The notes under the pieces: generated by a model
Told to the model about the DNA's origin: nothing
What the model saw: the letters and a program-made list of their open reading frames with translations, nothing else
The model's database searches: none
Assembly (NCBI RefSeq): GCF_019749295.1
Contig: NZ_JACWFG010000026.1
Coordinates: 62,001-126,000 of the forward strand
DNA from: Neobacillus niacini
Lineage (GTDB): Bacteria > Bacillota > Bacilli > Bacillales > Cytobacillaceae
DNA: 64,000 nt
Reading direction: 5' to 3'
In this document: piece after piece, positions 1 to 9,165 of the stretch
Layout: each line of letters begins with the position of its first letter
Position numbering within the stretch: the stretch's first letter is position 1
Translations under genes and position numbers: made by a program

Positions 1-884
1 TCTACCTTAATATCGGCATTTTCAAGGCCAATTGATTCAATATTTGCTTTCCGTCCAACGGATAAAAGAAGCTTTTCGGATTTTATTTCTTTCACTTTTC
101 CTTTCACTTCTATGCTCACCTGAACACCATCTGAAACAGTAAAGACGTCTTGAACCTTGGCACTTGTATAAATTTTAAGCCCTTTTTTCTTTAATATTTT
201 TTGCATTTCCTTTGAAATATCAGGATCCTCTTGAGGTAAAATTCGATCCAAAGATTCCACGACCGAGACCTCTACCCCAAAATCAAGGAGCATGGATGCC
301 CACTCAATTCCAATTACACCACCGCCTACAATCACAATAGAAGAAGGGAGCTTCTCAAGTTGGAGGGCATGATCCGATGTAAGAGTGGTTTTGCCATCAA
401 TTGCAAAACCTGGGATATCCCTTGGAGCAGAACCTGTAGCAATGATTACATGTTTCGCTGTTACCACTTGCTTTTCTTGTTCTTTGGTAGTAATGGTCAC
501 TTCTGCAAGATTAATAGAGGCTGCATAAGCATCAGTAATTTCGCCATACCCTTCAAAGACGTGAATTTTCCCTTTTTGCATTAAGTATTGGATGCCTCGA
601 TATAATTGATCAACGACTGTTTGTTTGCGTTCTTGTACCTTTTGAAAATTCAGAGTTACATTCGATACCTCTACGCCAAAGCTTTCCATCTTTTTTGCTT
701 GTGAATAAACTTCTGCGCTTCTAAGTAACGACTTACTAGGAATACAACCGCGATGGAGACAGGTTCCGCCTAGTTTGCCTTTTTCAACAATTGCTACATT
801 TAATCCCAGTTGAGAGGCTCGGATAGCAGAAACATATCCGCCAGTACCACCTCCAAGTATGACTACATCATAAGTTACTGTCAC
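1..884 (-). CDS. lpdA: Dihydrolipoyl dehydrogenase (E3), partial at window edge
   Basis: The N-terminal two thirds of an FAD-dependent dihydrolipoamide dehydrogenase; the 3' end lies outside the window. It would reoxidise the lipoyl arm of the E2 at 4184-5344 with NAD+. The translation opens with a GGGTGG dinucleotide-binding motif and then the redox-active disulfide block GGTCLHRGCIPSK, the family hallmark, followed by the second Rossmann motif (GGGVIGIEWAS). The start is GTG at 884, placed 10 bases after AAGGAG. It follows the activator gene by 19 bases and is the last visible gene of the aco-like operon. Being the E3 of this complex is inferred from position. Confidence 0.93.
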   Translation of the reverse strand, partial: MTVTYDVVILGGGTGGYVSAIRASQLGLNVAIVEKGKLGGTCLHRGCIPSKSLLRSAEVYSQAKKMESFGVEVSNVTLNFQKVQERKQTVVDQLYRGIQYLMQKGKIHVFEGYGEITDAYAASINLAEVTITTKEQEKQVVTAKHVIIATGSAPRDIPGFAIDGKTTLTSDHALQLEKLPSSIVIVGGGVIGIEWASMLLDFGVEVSVVESLDRILPQEDPDISKEMQKILKKKGLKIYTSAKVQDVFTVSDGVQVSIEVKGKVKEIKSEKLLLSVGRKANIESIGLENADIKV

Positions 885-903
885 TAGCAGTCCACTCCTT
901 TTA

Positions 904-2901
904 TTAACTAATGTTATTTTTTATTAGCTCTTTTATATTCAAATCGTATTCACTTGCCCATCGATATAACGTGCTGGCGGATACACCTAGTTTTTTTGCT
1001 GCCTCAGATACGGTCTTACTATTTTTTAACGTTACGATCATTGTGTCTTTCTTCGCATCTTGAGCAACGGATTGGTATAAACTAGTTATCTCTCTCTTTT
1101 CCTCATATGCTTCAATCATATAGTCAGGTAAATCTTCTTCTGTTACGGTTTCAGTCTCACAAAAGATTTCAATCTGTTCCATAACGTTTTTCATTTCTCG
1201 TAAGTTTCCTGGCCATTCATATTCATAAAAGAATTTCAACACACCTTGGCTAAACGTTTTTGTAGGTAAAAAGTGTTTGGTAAATTGTTCAATATCCTGC
1301 TTCCTTTTCCGAAGCGCAGGAATATTCACCGAAATGACATTCAAGCGATAATACAGATCTAATCGAAATTTATCTTCTTGCACTAATTGGAATAGATCTT
1401 TATTTGTCGCAGCAATAATGCGAATGTCAACAGGTTTCGAGTGGCTGGAACCAACTGGAGTTACTTCCTTTTCTTCGAGCACTCTCAGTAAATGGGCTTG
1501 CAGTTCTAACGGCATATCCCCTATTTCATCTAAAAAGATGGTGCCTCCGTGTGCGATTTCAAATTTTCCTTTTCTGCCGCCTTTTGCAGCATTTGTAAAT
1601 GCCCCTTCAGCGTAACCAAAAAGTTCACTTGCAATTAAGTCCTTAGGAATGGCTGCACAATTTATGGCTAAAAACGGTTCAGTTTGTCTAGTGCTGCCAT
1701 TATGAATTGCCTGAGCAAAAAGCTCTTTTCCGGTACCACTTTCTCCGATTATAAGTACGCTTTTATCCGTCACTGCAGCTTTCGTGGCAAGTTTTAATGC
1801 CCTTTTGAAGCTAGGGTCTTCTCCCACCAGCGATGAAAATGAATATTTCGCCGTTAGTTTATTCTGTTCCTTCTTCATTTTCTTGCGAAGAATGATGATG
1901 TTTCCAATATGGTTATCTCCATCAATTATTCTTCGAGAAGTAAACAATAGCTTATATTTTTCATCGTGAGGAAGATCAAATTCATTTTGTAATATAACAT
2001 CATTCCCATTAATTGTTTCTTGTAAATATTTTGAGAGAGGCTGTAAATGTTCAATGTTACTTAGTTTATTTTTTACATCCAGAGCGGGTGGGATTTTTAA
2101 TAGATGAGTTGCTATCTTATTGATACGAGTAATTTCACCGAGACGATTCACAATAATGACACCGTCTGAAATTGAATCGATGGCAGCACTAAAGTAGTTA
2201 TTAATCATATATCTTTCTTTTTTCATGCCTTGCTGCTCAATTAATTTTGTAATGGTATCTGATGCTGTTTTCACTAGACCTAATGAATGGGGATGTGCTG
2301 AACGAACATAGCCGACTAATGTAATGACACCAATTAGCTCATTCGTAAAAGGATCCATAATAGGTGCACTTGAGCAATGAGAGGTATGCCAAGCAACGCA
2401 ATAATGCTCTGCACCAACTACTTGAATAGCTCTTCCCGTCGCAATGGATGTTCCGATAGAATTGGTTCCAATTGACTTCTCACTCATCTTTACACCTACA
2501 GTAAAGTTTACTGAAGCTGCATTTAATGCGATTTCACTATCACCACATAAATCTAAAACAACACCTTCTTTATCTGCAAAAGAAATGAGACTATCTGTTC
2601 CTTTAACAATTTCAAAAAGATCATCCATAAAGGGTCTGATAAGGGAAAGAATGTCTTTGTTTTCCTCAAGTTTTTTCATTAGCGTTTTAGTATCACAAAT
2701 AGGTGCTTGAATAACATTTGGATTTACACCATATTTTTGTGAACGCCTCCATGAGGAATGTATAACATGCCGAATTCCCCCTAAGTCAATCCCCTTCTTA
2801 AAATAATTTGTCCACGTCTTTTTTAACCATTTTTCTTTCTCAGACTTTTCGGATAATTCAAAGCGAGCCTTATACGTGTATACATTTTCGATTGTAACCA
2901 C
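904..2901 (-). CDS. acoR: AcoR-like sigma-54-dependent transcriptional activator
   Basis: 665 residues with the AcoR layout: an N-terminal GAF-type sensory part (about 70-225), a PAS-like segment (about 230-340), a sigma-54 AAA+ domain and a Fis-type helix-turn-helix at the C-terminus. Walker A is GESGTGKE (386-393) and Walker B is GGTIFLDEIG (452-461). The loop that normally reads GAFTGA reads GAFTNA (433-438), an unusual substitution in the sigma-54 contact motif. The gene lies inside the operon it probably controls, between a zinc dehydrogenase and E3, so it should be co-expressed with its targets. The GTG start overlaps its own weak Shine-Dalgarno, so the exact N-terminus is uncertain. 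It probably acts at the -24/-12 sites at 15879 and 16843 (inference). Confidence 0.9.
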   Translation of the reverse strand: MVTIENVYTYKARFELSEKSEKEKWLKKTWTNYFKKGIDLGGIRHVIHSSWRRSQKYGVNPNVIQAPICDTKTLMKKLEENKDILSLIRPFMDDLFEIVKGTDSLISFADKEGVVLDLCGDSEIALNAASVNFTVGVKMSEKSIGTNSIGTSIATGRAIQVVGAEHYCVAWHTSHCSSAPIMDPFTNELIGVITLVGYVRSAHPHSLGLVKTASDTITKLIEQQGMKKERYMINNYFSAAIDSISDGVIIVNRLGEITRINKIATHLLKIPPALDVKNKLSNIEHLQPLSKYLQETINGNDVILQNEFDLPHDEKYKLLFTSRRIIDGDNHIGNIIILRKKMKKEQNKLTAKYSFSSLVGEDPSFKRALKLATKAAVTDKSVLIIGESGTGKELFAQAIHNGSTRQTEPFLAINCAAIPKDLIASELFGYAEGAFTNAAKGGRKGKFEIAHGGTIFLDEIGDMPLELQAHLLRVLEEKEVTPVGSSHSKPVDIRIIAATNKDLFQLVQEDKFRLDLYYRLNVISVNIPALRKRKQDIEQFTKHFLPTKTFSQGVLKFFYEYEWPGNLREMKNVMEQIEIFCETETVTEEDLPDYMIEAYEEKREITSLYQSVAQDAKKDTMIVTLKNSKTVSEAAKKLGVSASTLYRWASEYDLNIKELIKNNIS

Positions 2902-2981
2902 TCCCTAATCATTGGTTATCACAAAGCATACATCAGGATAAGGTTAGCAGCTCATTTTTAAGCCATTCATTAGGTTTAGTA

Positions 2982-4037
2982 TTAAAATTCAATCATAACC
3001 TTTACTGAATCATGTGGTCTCATTTGCATTTCGAAAGCTTCCTTGGCATGATCAATCGAGTACACATGGCTAATCAATTCCTTTGTTTTAACCTTATTAT
3101 CTTTTAACAATTCGATTGATTGAGCGAAATCTCCTCCAAGACATCCCAAAATTCTTGGTGCTTTATGGACAATTTTCGTTGTATCGAGTGCTGCTGTTTT
3201 CTCGGGAAGACCAACAAATGCGATTGTACCAGCACTTCTAACTAACTCAAACGATTGTTCAACTGCCGATGGTGCACCTGCAGCATCGACAACAATATCC
3301 GCCATAGCTCCTACATTAAAATGATAGGCACCGACGCCTACTATTTCCTTAACCCGTTCAAGGACATCTTCTTTCAATGCATGTATCACTTCATCAGCAC
3401 CTAAATCTTTAGCTGACTGCAGGCGCATGTCTGATACTTCTGTCACTACTACTTTTCCAACGTCATATGCTTTAAAGACTTGCATAACCGCATTTCCTAT
3501 TAATCCTGCACCCATCACTACAACCTGGTCGCCTTTTTTCGGTTCGCATTGGCTGACTGTTAATGCCGCGACTGAAACTGGTTCAATGGTAGCTGCTGTA
3601 AAAATATCTAATTCATCTGGGACAGGAAGGAAGCTGACACCATTGATGGCATTAGGGATTAATAGATATTCTGCAAATGCACCTTGAAGGCCATAGCCTG
3701 TAGAAGCTTTAAATAAATTTGGACATAACATGAATTGTTGATTCTTACACCAATAACACTGGCCGCATACACCTGAATGAAAACCAGTACCCCTCTGTCC
3801 TACTTCGATATCCTTAACATTTTGTCCTACTTTTGCAACCTCTGCTGAAAACTCATGCCCCATGATTTGACCTTTGTTAATGTACAAACCAGTACCATAG
3901 CTATGGACATCAGATCCGCAAATCCCACAGGCGTTTATTTTCAACAAAATATCATTCGGTCCTACTTCAGGAATATCTATGGATTCCGTTCTAATATCCC
4001 TGGGACCGTAATAAACAGCAGCTTTCATTTTGGCCAT
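2982..4037 (-). CDS. Zinc-dependent medium-chain alcohol/polyol dehydrogenase
   Basis: A 351-residue MDR-family NAD(P)-dependent dehydrogenase of the butanediol/threonine/sorbitol dehydrogenase type. Near the N-terminus CGICGSDVH carries the catalytic Zn cysteine, followed by GHEF, then a structural-zinc cluster of four cysteines (CGQCYWC and a fourth 8 residues on). A Rossmann motif MGAGLIGNA follows. GTG and TTG codons lie just upstream, but ATG at 4037 is 8 bases after GGAG and fits best. It is a paralogue of the gene at 9166-10212 in the same cluster; both share the CGICGSD and GLY-N-GQIMGHEF blocks. It probably oxidises a secondary alcohol or diol feeding the aco-type complex; the substrate is unknown. 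Confidence 0.9.
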   Translation of the reverse strand: MAKMKAAVYYGPRDIRTESIDIPEVGPNDILLKINACGICGSDVHSYGTGLYINKGQIMGHEFSAEVAKVGQNVKDIEVGQRGTGFHSGVCGQCYWCKNQQFMLCPNLFKASTGYGLQGAFAEYLLIPNAINGVSFLPVPDELDIFTAATIEPVSVAALTVSQCEPKKGDQVVVMGAGLIGNAVMQVFKAYDVGKVVVTEVSDMRLQSAKDLGADEVIHALKEDVLERVKEIVGVGAYHFNVGAMADIVVDAAGAPSAVEQSFELVRSAGTIAFVGLPEKTAALDTTKIVHKAPRILGCLGGDFAQSIELLKDNKVKTKELISHVYSIDHAKEAFEMQMRPHDSVKVMIEF

Positions 4038-4166
4038 TTTCAACACTCCATTTTCTAATAATTAAATAAATCTCCTAATAACCAATAAGTCTTTCTGTCA
4101 GTTTATAAGCTTTATTTTTAAAATTTTTTTCTTTGGGATTCATATGTTAAATAAAAGAAATGAAAT

Positions 4167-4190
4167 ACTGTAAGAGAAATATCTTACAGT
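4167..4190 (-). terminator. Intercistronic hairpin at the end of the E2 gene
   Basis: A perfect 9-bp inverted repeat (ACTGTAAGA / TCTTACAGT, loop of 6) that overlaps the E2 stop codon. The minus-strand sequence after it is T-rich but not a clean U-tract, so it may be a weak terminator or an RNA-processing hairpin that lowers expression of the dehydrogenase and regulator genes downstream. Confidence 0.4.
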
Positions 4191-5344
4191 AAGTCTTCCA
4201 CCCTTAATGTTTCAAGTGCTTGTTTAACTGCAGTTGTAAACTGGGCACCTGTCACACCATCGATAAAGCGATGATCAAAACAAATAGAAAGTGTCATCAT
4301 TGGTGCAATAACGACTTCATTTTCATTATTCACAACCGGGACTTTTTTGATGGCTCCAGCGAAAACTATTGTTGATTGTGGAGCATTAATAATTGGTGTG
4401 CCCGCCTCAATACCCAGAGCACCTAAATTGGATACTGTTATCGTACCATTTGCGAAATCATCTAAAGTTAATTGGTTACGATTTGCCTTATCTGCTAAAG
4501 TTCTGATCTCTTTAGAAATGGCTGACACAGATTTATCTTCCACATTTCGTACCACAGGTACGACTAACCCCTGTTCACTGTTTACTGCTACCGATACATT
4601 TACTTCATCAAACACAATAATTTCATTGTTATCTAATCGGCTATTGACAATCGAATAAGTCTTCACAGCTTTACCAACCGTTTTTATAAGTACATCGTTC
4701 AGCGACACGTTTTCGAATTCCTTCTTGACTCTTAGCGCATTTTCCATGTTGACAGAAACCATTTGTGTAAACTGAGGGACACCGGTCCAACTTTTCAACA
4801 TGTTTGCTGACATCGCACGTTGAACATGATTTAGTGCAATCTTTTCTTTTATCAAAATATCTGTTCCAGAGCTTGCTGAATTGCGCACATCATCCTCTGT
4901 AATGAGACCGCCTTTTCCTGTTCCCACAATATTATCAATTTCCACACCTAGCTCTTTCGCCAGCTTACGAGCTCGTGGAGAAATGCCGCCTCTATTAACG
5001 GCTTGTGTTTGCGGTCTTTTTTCTTCTTTTACAACAACTTGCGCAGTAGCTGCTACCTCATCATTTGCTGAAGCATTTTCATCGTACTTAGATAAATCCA
5101 CTTCTTCATCTTCTTCTGCAATGACGGCAATAATTGTATATATAGGTACTTCAACTCCTTCAGGAACAATGATTTTCTTTAAAACTCCTGAAGATTGCGC
5201 TTCGATTTCTAATGTTGATTTTTCTGTTTCTAACTCAAATAGATAGTCACCTTTTTCAACAGTATCTCCTTCATTAACCAGCCAATTTGTGACCGTTCCA
5301 TTTTGCATTGTTACACCTAAGCGCGGCATTTTTACTTCTAACAT
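4184..5344 (-). CDS. acoC: Dihydrolipoamide acetyltransferase (E2) of an acetoin-dehydrogenase-type complex
   Basis: 386 residues with the three E2 parts in order: one lipoyl domain (1-75) with the lipoyl lysine in ETEKS (Lys42), a linker with acidic and alanine-rich stretches, a peripheral E1/E3-binding domain (about 120-155, with SPRARKLAKELGV), and the catalytic domain ending in DHRFIDG (about 357-363), the HxxxDG acyltransferase motif. A single lipoyl domain and this length fit acetoin dehydrogenase E2 (AcoC). ATG at 5344 is chosen because it sits 8 bases after GGGAG; an ATG 15 bases upstream has a worse site. It is separated from the E1 genes by an SDR gene, which is unusual for aco operons. 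Confidence 0.9.
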   Translation of the reverse strand: MLEVKMPRLGVTMQNGTVTNWLVNEGDTVEKGDYLFELETEKSTLEIEAQSSGVLKKIIVPEGVEVPIYTIIAVIAEEDEEVDLSKYDENASANDEVAATAQVVVKEEKRPQTQAVNRGGISPRARKLAKELGVEIDNIVGTGKGGLITEDDVRNSASSGTDILIKEKIALNHVQRAMSANMLKSWTGVPQFTQMVSVNMENALRVKKEFENVSLNDVLIKTVGKAVKTYSIVNSRLDNNEIIVFDEVNVSVAVNSEQGLVVPVVRNVEDKSVSAISKEIRTLADKANRNQLTLDDFANGTITVSNLGALGIEAGTPIINAPQSTIVFAGAIKKVPVVNNENEVVIAPMMTLSICFDHRFIDGVTGAQFTTAVKQALETLRVEDLL

Positions 5345-5397
5345 ATTCTCCACTCCCATTCATTCACTAAATAATTTATATATCATTCTTTTTCGGT

Positions 5398-6135
5398 TTA
5401 AAGCAGTCCCATTCCTCCATCAATGTGGATGACTCTCCCTTGAATCATTTGTGCTTGTGGACTAGCCAAAAAAGCAATTGTTTCCGTTACGTCATCAAAA
5501 TTAATCCCTCTACCGCTAGGATTTTTACTATTTTCCATTTGTACGTATTCTTCTGCCTTTCCTGGAAAAACCTTCTTTAAAGCATCAGTTAGTAAAGTCC
5601 CAGGCGAAACAATATTAATCCTAATACCCTTAGGTGCTAGGTCCAGTATCAAATAACGTACAATCGACTCGGTAAATGCTTTGGTTGTCCCTAATGCTGC
5701 ATAATTTGGAATGGCATCCGTTGATCCACGACTCGATAATGCAATAATAGTAGATCCATATGATAATAATGGCATTGCTTCTTTTATTACTTCTATTAGC
5801 GAAAGATTGCTGACTGCTATTGCTCTCTGCCAGTCTTCAAATGAAACCTCCAACACATTTCCCTGAATAATAGCTACCGCACAGTGCACGATAAGATCAA
5901 TGGATTCAACTTCGTTTTTTATGACTTCTAACATGCGTTTGATTTGTAACGGCTCTCCAACATCGGCTTTCAATAAATGACACACAGCCCCATGTTGGCG
6001 GATTTCATTTGCTGTTTCGAAAGCTGTTTGATCATCACTCACATAATTAACAAAAATTATATTTCCAGGCTGGCTAAAGCGGAGAGCAGTCGACCTGCCG
6101 ATACCTTTACTTCCTCCGATTATGAGAACATTCAT
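5398..6135 (-). CDS. Short-chain dehydrogenase/reductase (FabL-like group)
   Basis: A 245-residue SDR with the NAD(P) motif GGSKGIGRS at the N-terminus, an NAG-like position that reads HCA, and an active site NYAALGTTK, the Y-x6-K spacing typical of enoyl-ACP reductase III (FabL) relatives rather than the Y-x3-K of classical SDRs. The C-terminus has HIDGGMGLL. It sits between E1 beta and E2 of the dehydrogenase complex, so a role in the same pathway is likely, for example reducing or oxidising a carbonyl intermediate. The substrate cannot be read from the sequence. A true fatty-acid-synthesis role is less likely given the location. Confidence 0.85.
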   Translation of the reverse strand: MNVLIIGGSKGIGRSTALRFSQPGNIIFVNYVSDDQTAFETANEIRQHGAVCHLLKADVGEPLQIKRMLEVIKNEVESIDLIVHCAVAIIQGNVLEVSFEDWQRAIAVSNLSLIEVIKEAMPLLSYGSTIIALSSRGSTDAIPNYAALGTTKAFTESIVRYLILDLAPKGIRINIVSPGTLLTDALKKVFPGKAEEYVQMENSKNPSGRGINFDDVTETIAFLASPQAQMIQGRVIHIDGGMGLL

Positions 6136-6173
6136 TAAGTTCCTCCGTTCACCTTTTTCGCTTTCCCTGGTAT

Positions 6174-6224
6174 GTTAGAAGGCTGTTCCTCCTATTCGAT
6201 AGGTATAGAAACAGCCTGCCTAAC
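6174..6224 (-). other. Long intercistronic stem-loop between E1 beta and the SDR
   Basis: Paired segments GTTAG...CTAAC and GGCTGTT...AACAGCC flank an inner small hairpin (CCTAT-TCG-ATAGG). No U-tract follows on the minus strand, so it looks like an mRNA-stability or processing element rather than a terminator. Confidence 0.4.
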
Positions 6225-6234
6225 TATTAAGCTA

Positions 6235-7242
6235 TTAATACTCCATTAATTCTTTAACAGTATCTACTATTTGCTTCTCACTAGGACGATAGAATTGCTC
6301 TAAGTATAAACTTTGTGCAATCGGTACATCTGGAGCCCCAATTCGTTTTATAGGTGCTTGCAGATCAAATAATGCATGCTCCGAAATTCTAGCAGCAATT
6401 TCTGCACCACATCCGCCGGTTTTTTGCTCTTCATGGACGATTAATACACGGCCTGTTTTCCGAACTGAGTTTAAAATTGTATCCATGTCAAGTGGCGCTA
6501 ATGTACGAGGGTCAATAACTTCAGCCTCGACACCTTGCTTTGCTAATGTTTTAGCAGCATCTAGTGCAGTATGAACTTGTAAAGCTGTTGCTATAATGGT
6601 TACATCATTACCTTCACGTTTAACATCTGCTTTCCCTAATGGGATTAAGTATTCTCCTTCTGGTACTTCACCTTTCAAATCATAAAGTACTTTATGTTCA
6701 AAGAAGAGGACGGCGTTATTGTCACGAATGGCTGTTTTAAGCATGCCTTTTGCATCATATGGGGTAGAAGGAACCGCAATCTGTACACCAGGTGCGTGCA
6801 TAAAGATAGCTTGTGGACTTTGGGAGTGCTCTGGGCCAGACCCGCCTGCAATACCGATTGGCAAGCGCAATGTTACTGGAATTTCCATTTGTCCACCATG
6901 CATATAGCGCCACTTGCCTAATTTATGAAAGACTTCATCAAATGCAACTCCAACAAAGTCTCCAAATTGCAGTTCAGGAATAGGCCTTAATCCACCAGTA
7001 ATAGCCATACCTAATGCTGCAGCAACAATTGTTGACTCAGTAATCGGAGTATCAAAAACACGCTTTCCAAATTTTTCATAAAGTCCTTTAGTCGCTCCAT
7101 TAATACCGCCAAACTTTCCAACGTCTTCCCCAAACAATACCGTACTTGGGTCTCGCTCCATTTCTTCCGTTAATGCTTCAAGAATCGCATCACGCATGGT
7201 AATCGTTTTTACTTTAACTTCACCTTTAGAAATTGTACTCAT
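6235..7242 (-). CDS. acoB: Acetoin/pyruvate dehydrogenase-type E1 beta subunit
   Basis: A 335-residue E1 beta of the thiamine-diphosphate 2-oxo-acid/acetoin dehydrogenase family. Recognisable blocks are VLFGEDVGKFGG near the N-terminus (the conserved glutamate contacts TPP), DTPITES, and the transketolase C-terminal domain with DPRTLAPLD and IVHEEQKTGG. It pairs with the alpha subunit at 7257-8261. ATG at 7242 lies 9 bases after the GGGGG ribosome site; an earlier ATG directly abuts it. Length and neighbours match AcoB better than pyruvate dehydrogenase, but the natural substrate may be another hydroxyketone. Confidence 0.92.
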   Translation of the reverse strand: MSTISKGEVKVKTITMRDAILEALTEEMERDPSTVLFGEDVGKFGGINGATKGLYEKFGKRVFDTPITESTIVAAALGMAITGGLRPIPELQFGDFVGVAFDEVFHKLGKWRYMHGGQMEIPVTLRLPIGIAGGSGPEHSQSPQAIFMHAPGVQIAVPSTPYDAKGMLKTAIRDNNAVLFFEHKVLYDLKGEVPEGEYLIPLGKADVKREGNDVTIIATALQVHTALDAAKTLAKQGVEAEVIDPRTLAPLDMDTILNSVRKTGRVLIVHEEQKTGGCGAEIAARISEHALFDLQAPIKRIGAPDVPIAQSLYLEQFYRPSEKQIVDTVKELMEY

Positions 7243-7256
7243 TCTTTTCATCCCCC

Positions 7257-8261
7257 TTATGCGAATAGTCCTTCATAAATTCTTTCTGGTCCTGGTAACG
7301 GTGCATCTTCAGCCTTTTTGATAGCAGCAGCAATTTCTACATCGACTTGTTCGTTTAAGGTTGCGAGCTCATTTTCTGTACAAATACCTTCTTCTAATAA
7401 TCTAGCTTTGTAGTTCTTAATTGGGTCTCTATTTTCCTTCCAATCTTTTAAAACTTCTGGATTAACATAGTCATATGGATCTCCCTCAAAGTGACCGCGA
7501 TGACGGAACGTTTGCGCCTCAATAAATGTTGGACCTTCTCCTCTTCTAGCACGTTCAACAGCTTCTTTCGTTGCTTCATGCATGAGGACAACATCATTTC
7601 CATCTACAACATAGTTAGGGATACCATAACCTTCTGCCCAATCCGCGATATGCTCTTTCACTGAATGTGTTTCAGAAACATGGCATGAAATTGCATATTC
7701 GTTATTTTCACAAATATAGACGATTGGTAACTTATAGAGACCTGCCCAGTTTAATGAACCATGCAACGGTTCCCTTGAAGCTGCTCCATCCCCGAAATAA
7801 ACCACCGTTACTTGATCTGTACCTCTAAATTTTGAAGAGAAGGCAGAACCTACGCATATACCTAATTGTGAACCGATTGTTCCTGCCTGACCTAACACTC
7901 CCCTTGAAGGATCAGCACTGTGTACAATCCCTGCTCCCAAACCTCGTGTTGTTCCTTCAATCGTGCCCATAAAGTCACCATATAATTTAGAAAGCGGTAC
8001 CCCTTTTGCAATTTTTTGATTACAACCTCGGTGATTATAGAAGATATAATCGTCATCTCTTAAATTATGAATAATGGAGCCCGCTGATAAGCCTTCAGAT
8101 CCGATTCCTGAATGGTAGAATCCTGATACCTTACCATCTTGAATCAATCGAATTAAATCTTCATCAAATCTTCTAATTTTTACCATTGTTTGATAAAAAT
8201 CCAAAAGAGATTTTTTACTGTAATCTTTTAAATTAGTTGGTTTTTGATATATTTTTGCCAC
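7257..8261 (-). CDS. acoA: Acetoin/pyruvate dehydrogenase-type E1 alpha subunit
   Basis: A 334-residue E1 alpha. The TPP/Mg motif runs from GDGAASREPLHGSLNW to ENN with the usual spacing, and HRGCNQ and FRHRGHFEGDP match the E1 alpha fold. Together with the beta subunit it would cleave an alpha-hydroxyketone (acetoin in the classical case) and load the acyl group on the E2 lipoyl arm. The start is taken as GTG 8261 because it is 8 bases after AAAGGAG; the GTG at 8270 overlaps the ribosome site. A CcpA-like operator lies about 55 bases upstream. Confidence 0.92.
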   Translation of the reverse strand: MAKIYQKPTNLKDYSKKSLLDFYQTMVKIRRFDEDLIRLIQDGKVSGFYHSGIGSEGLSAGSIIHNLRDDDYIFYNHRGCNQKIAKGVPLSKLYGDFMGTIEGTTRGLGAGIVHSADPSRGVLGQAGTIGSQLGICVGSAFSSKFRGTDQVTVVYFGDGAASREPLHGSLNWAGLYKLPIVYICENNEYAISCHVSETHSVKEHIADWAEGYGIPNYVVDGNDVVLMHEATKEAVERARRGEGPTFIEAQTFRHRGHFEGDPYDYVNPEVLKDWKENRDPIKNYKARLLEEGICTENELATLNEQVDVEIAAAIKKAEDAPLPGPERIYEGLFA

Positions 8262-8316
8262 TTGATTCACTCCTTTTATATAGTAAAAACTTACGAAAAG
8301 ATATTTTGCGCATTGT

Positions 8317-8330
8317 TGTATACGTTTACA
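8317..8330 (-). promoter_or_regulatory. Candidate cre (CcpA) site upstream of E1 alpha
   Basis: The minus-strand sequence TGTAAACGTATACA agrees with the cre consensus TGWNANCGNTNWCA at all defined positions but one, and is almost palindromic. It lies in the 114-base gap between the SDR and E1 alpha genes. Acetoin operons are classic carbon-catabolite-repressed systems, which supports the reading. Confidence 0.55.
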
Positions 8331-8375
8331 AAAGTATATCTATAAAAATATCTATTTGTCTACGAAACTTAATTA

Positions 8376-9143
8376 CTAGACTGCGTGCCAACCGCCATCT
8401 ACTGGCATAATTAAGCCCGTAATATAACTTGAATCATCAGATGATAAGAATAATGCTGCAGTTGCAATTTCCTCCGGCCTTCCAACTCTGCCAAGCGGCC
8501 CTGCTTCGTAGTTCTTTGCGATTTCTTCGATACTTAATACCTCTGCAATCATTGGGGTATCAATGGCTCCAGGACAAATACAATTGACCCGAATATTATA
8601 CTTACCATAATCAACAGCCATGACTCTTGTTAAGGCAACAACACCCCCCTTCGATGCGGTATAAGCGTCAGCACCTGTCACACCTAGTAATCCATTCAAA
8701 GAAGAGTTATTAACAATGCTGCCACTTTTTTGCTTCATCATAATTGGAATTGTATATTTAGACATTAAATAGACCCCATTTAAATTAATGCCTAAAATGT
8801 TATTCCAATCCTCAAGCGGAGTTTCTAGCAAGGGAGCCATTTTATATTTTGAACGGGCAGAAAACCCGATTCCCGCATTATTAAACAAAACATCAATTCT
8901 TCCATAATGGTCAACTACTTGGCTAATAACTGACTGAACATTTTCTTCATTAGAGACATCCGTCTTCATAAAGATTGCCTCATAACCGTTAGCTATAATT
9001 TCCGCTTCCACACGCTTCCCGTTTTCCTCATTCCACTCAGCAATCACTACCTTTGCACCTTCACGAGCAAAGAGTTTAGCAGCTGCTTCTCCCTGACCGC
9101 TTCCTGCTCCTGTGATAATTGCTACTTTGTCTTTTAATCTCAT
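8376..9143 (-). CDS. Short-chain dehydrogenase/reductase, classical type
   Basis: A 255-residue classical SDR: coenzyme motif TGAGSGQGEA, NNAG, catalytic serine and YTASK (Y-x3-K), and a C-terminal IMPVDGGW. ATG at 9143 follows an AGGAGTGGGAG stretch; an upstream in-frame start would overlap the preceding gene. The sequence resembles 3-oxoacyl reductase, diacetyl reductase or glucose dehydrogenase-like SDRs, which cannot be told apart by eye. Position between a zinc dehydrogenase and E1 alpha suggests it converts an alcohol or diketone of the same pathway. Confidence 0.88.
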   Translation of the reverse strand: MRLKDKVAIITGAGSGQGEAAAKLFAREGAKVVIAEWNEENGKRVEAEIIANGYEAIFMKTDVSNEENVQSVISQVVDHYGRIDVLFNNAGIGFSARSKYKMAPLLETPLEDWNNILGINLNGVYLMSKYTIPIMMKQKSGSIVNNSSLNGLLGVTGADAYTASKGGVVALTRVMAVDYGKYNIRVNCICPGAIDTPMIAEVLSIEEIAKNYEAGPLGRVGRPEEIATAALFLSSDDSSYITGLIMPVDGGWHAV

Positions 9144-9165
9144 AAAATCTCCCACTCCTAGTCTA

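Noticed and set aside
360-584. Open frame on the plus strand in the E3 gene
   Set aside because: Antisense to a clear coding sequence, no ribosome site, no family features; the same applies to other antisense frames in the window.
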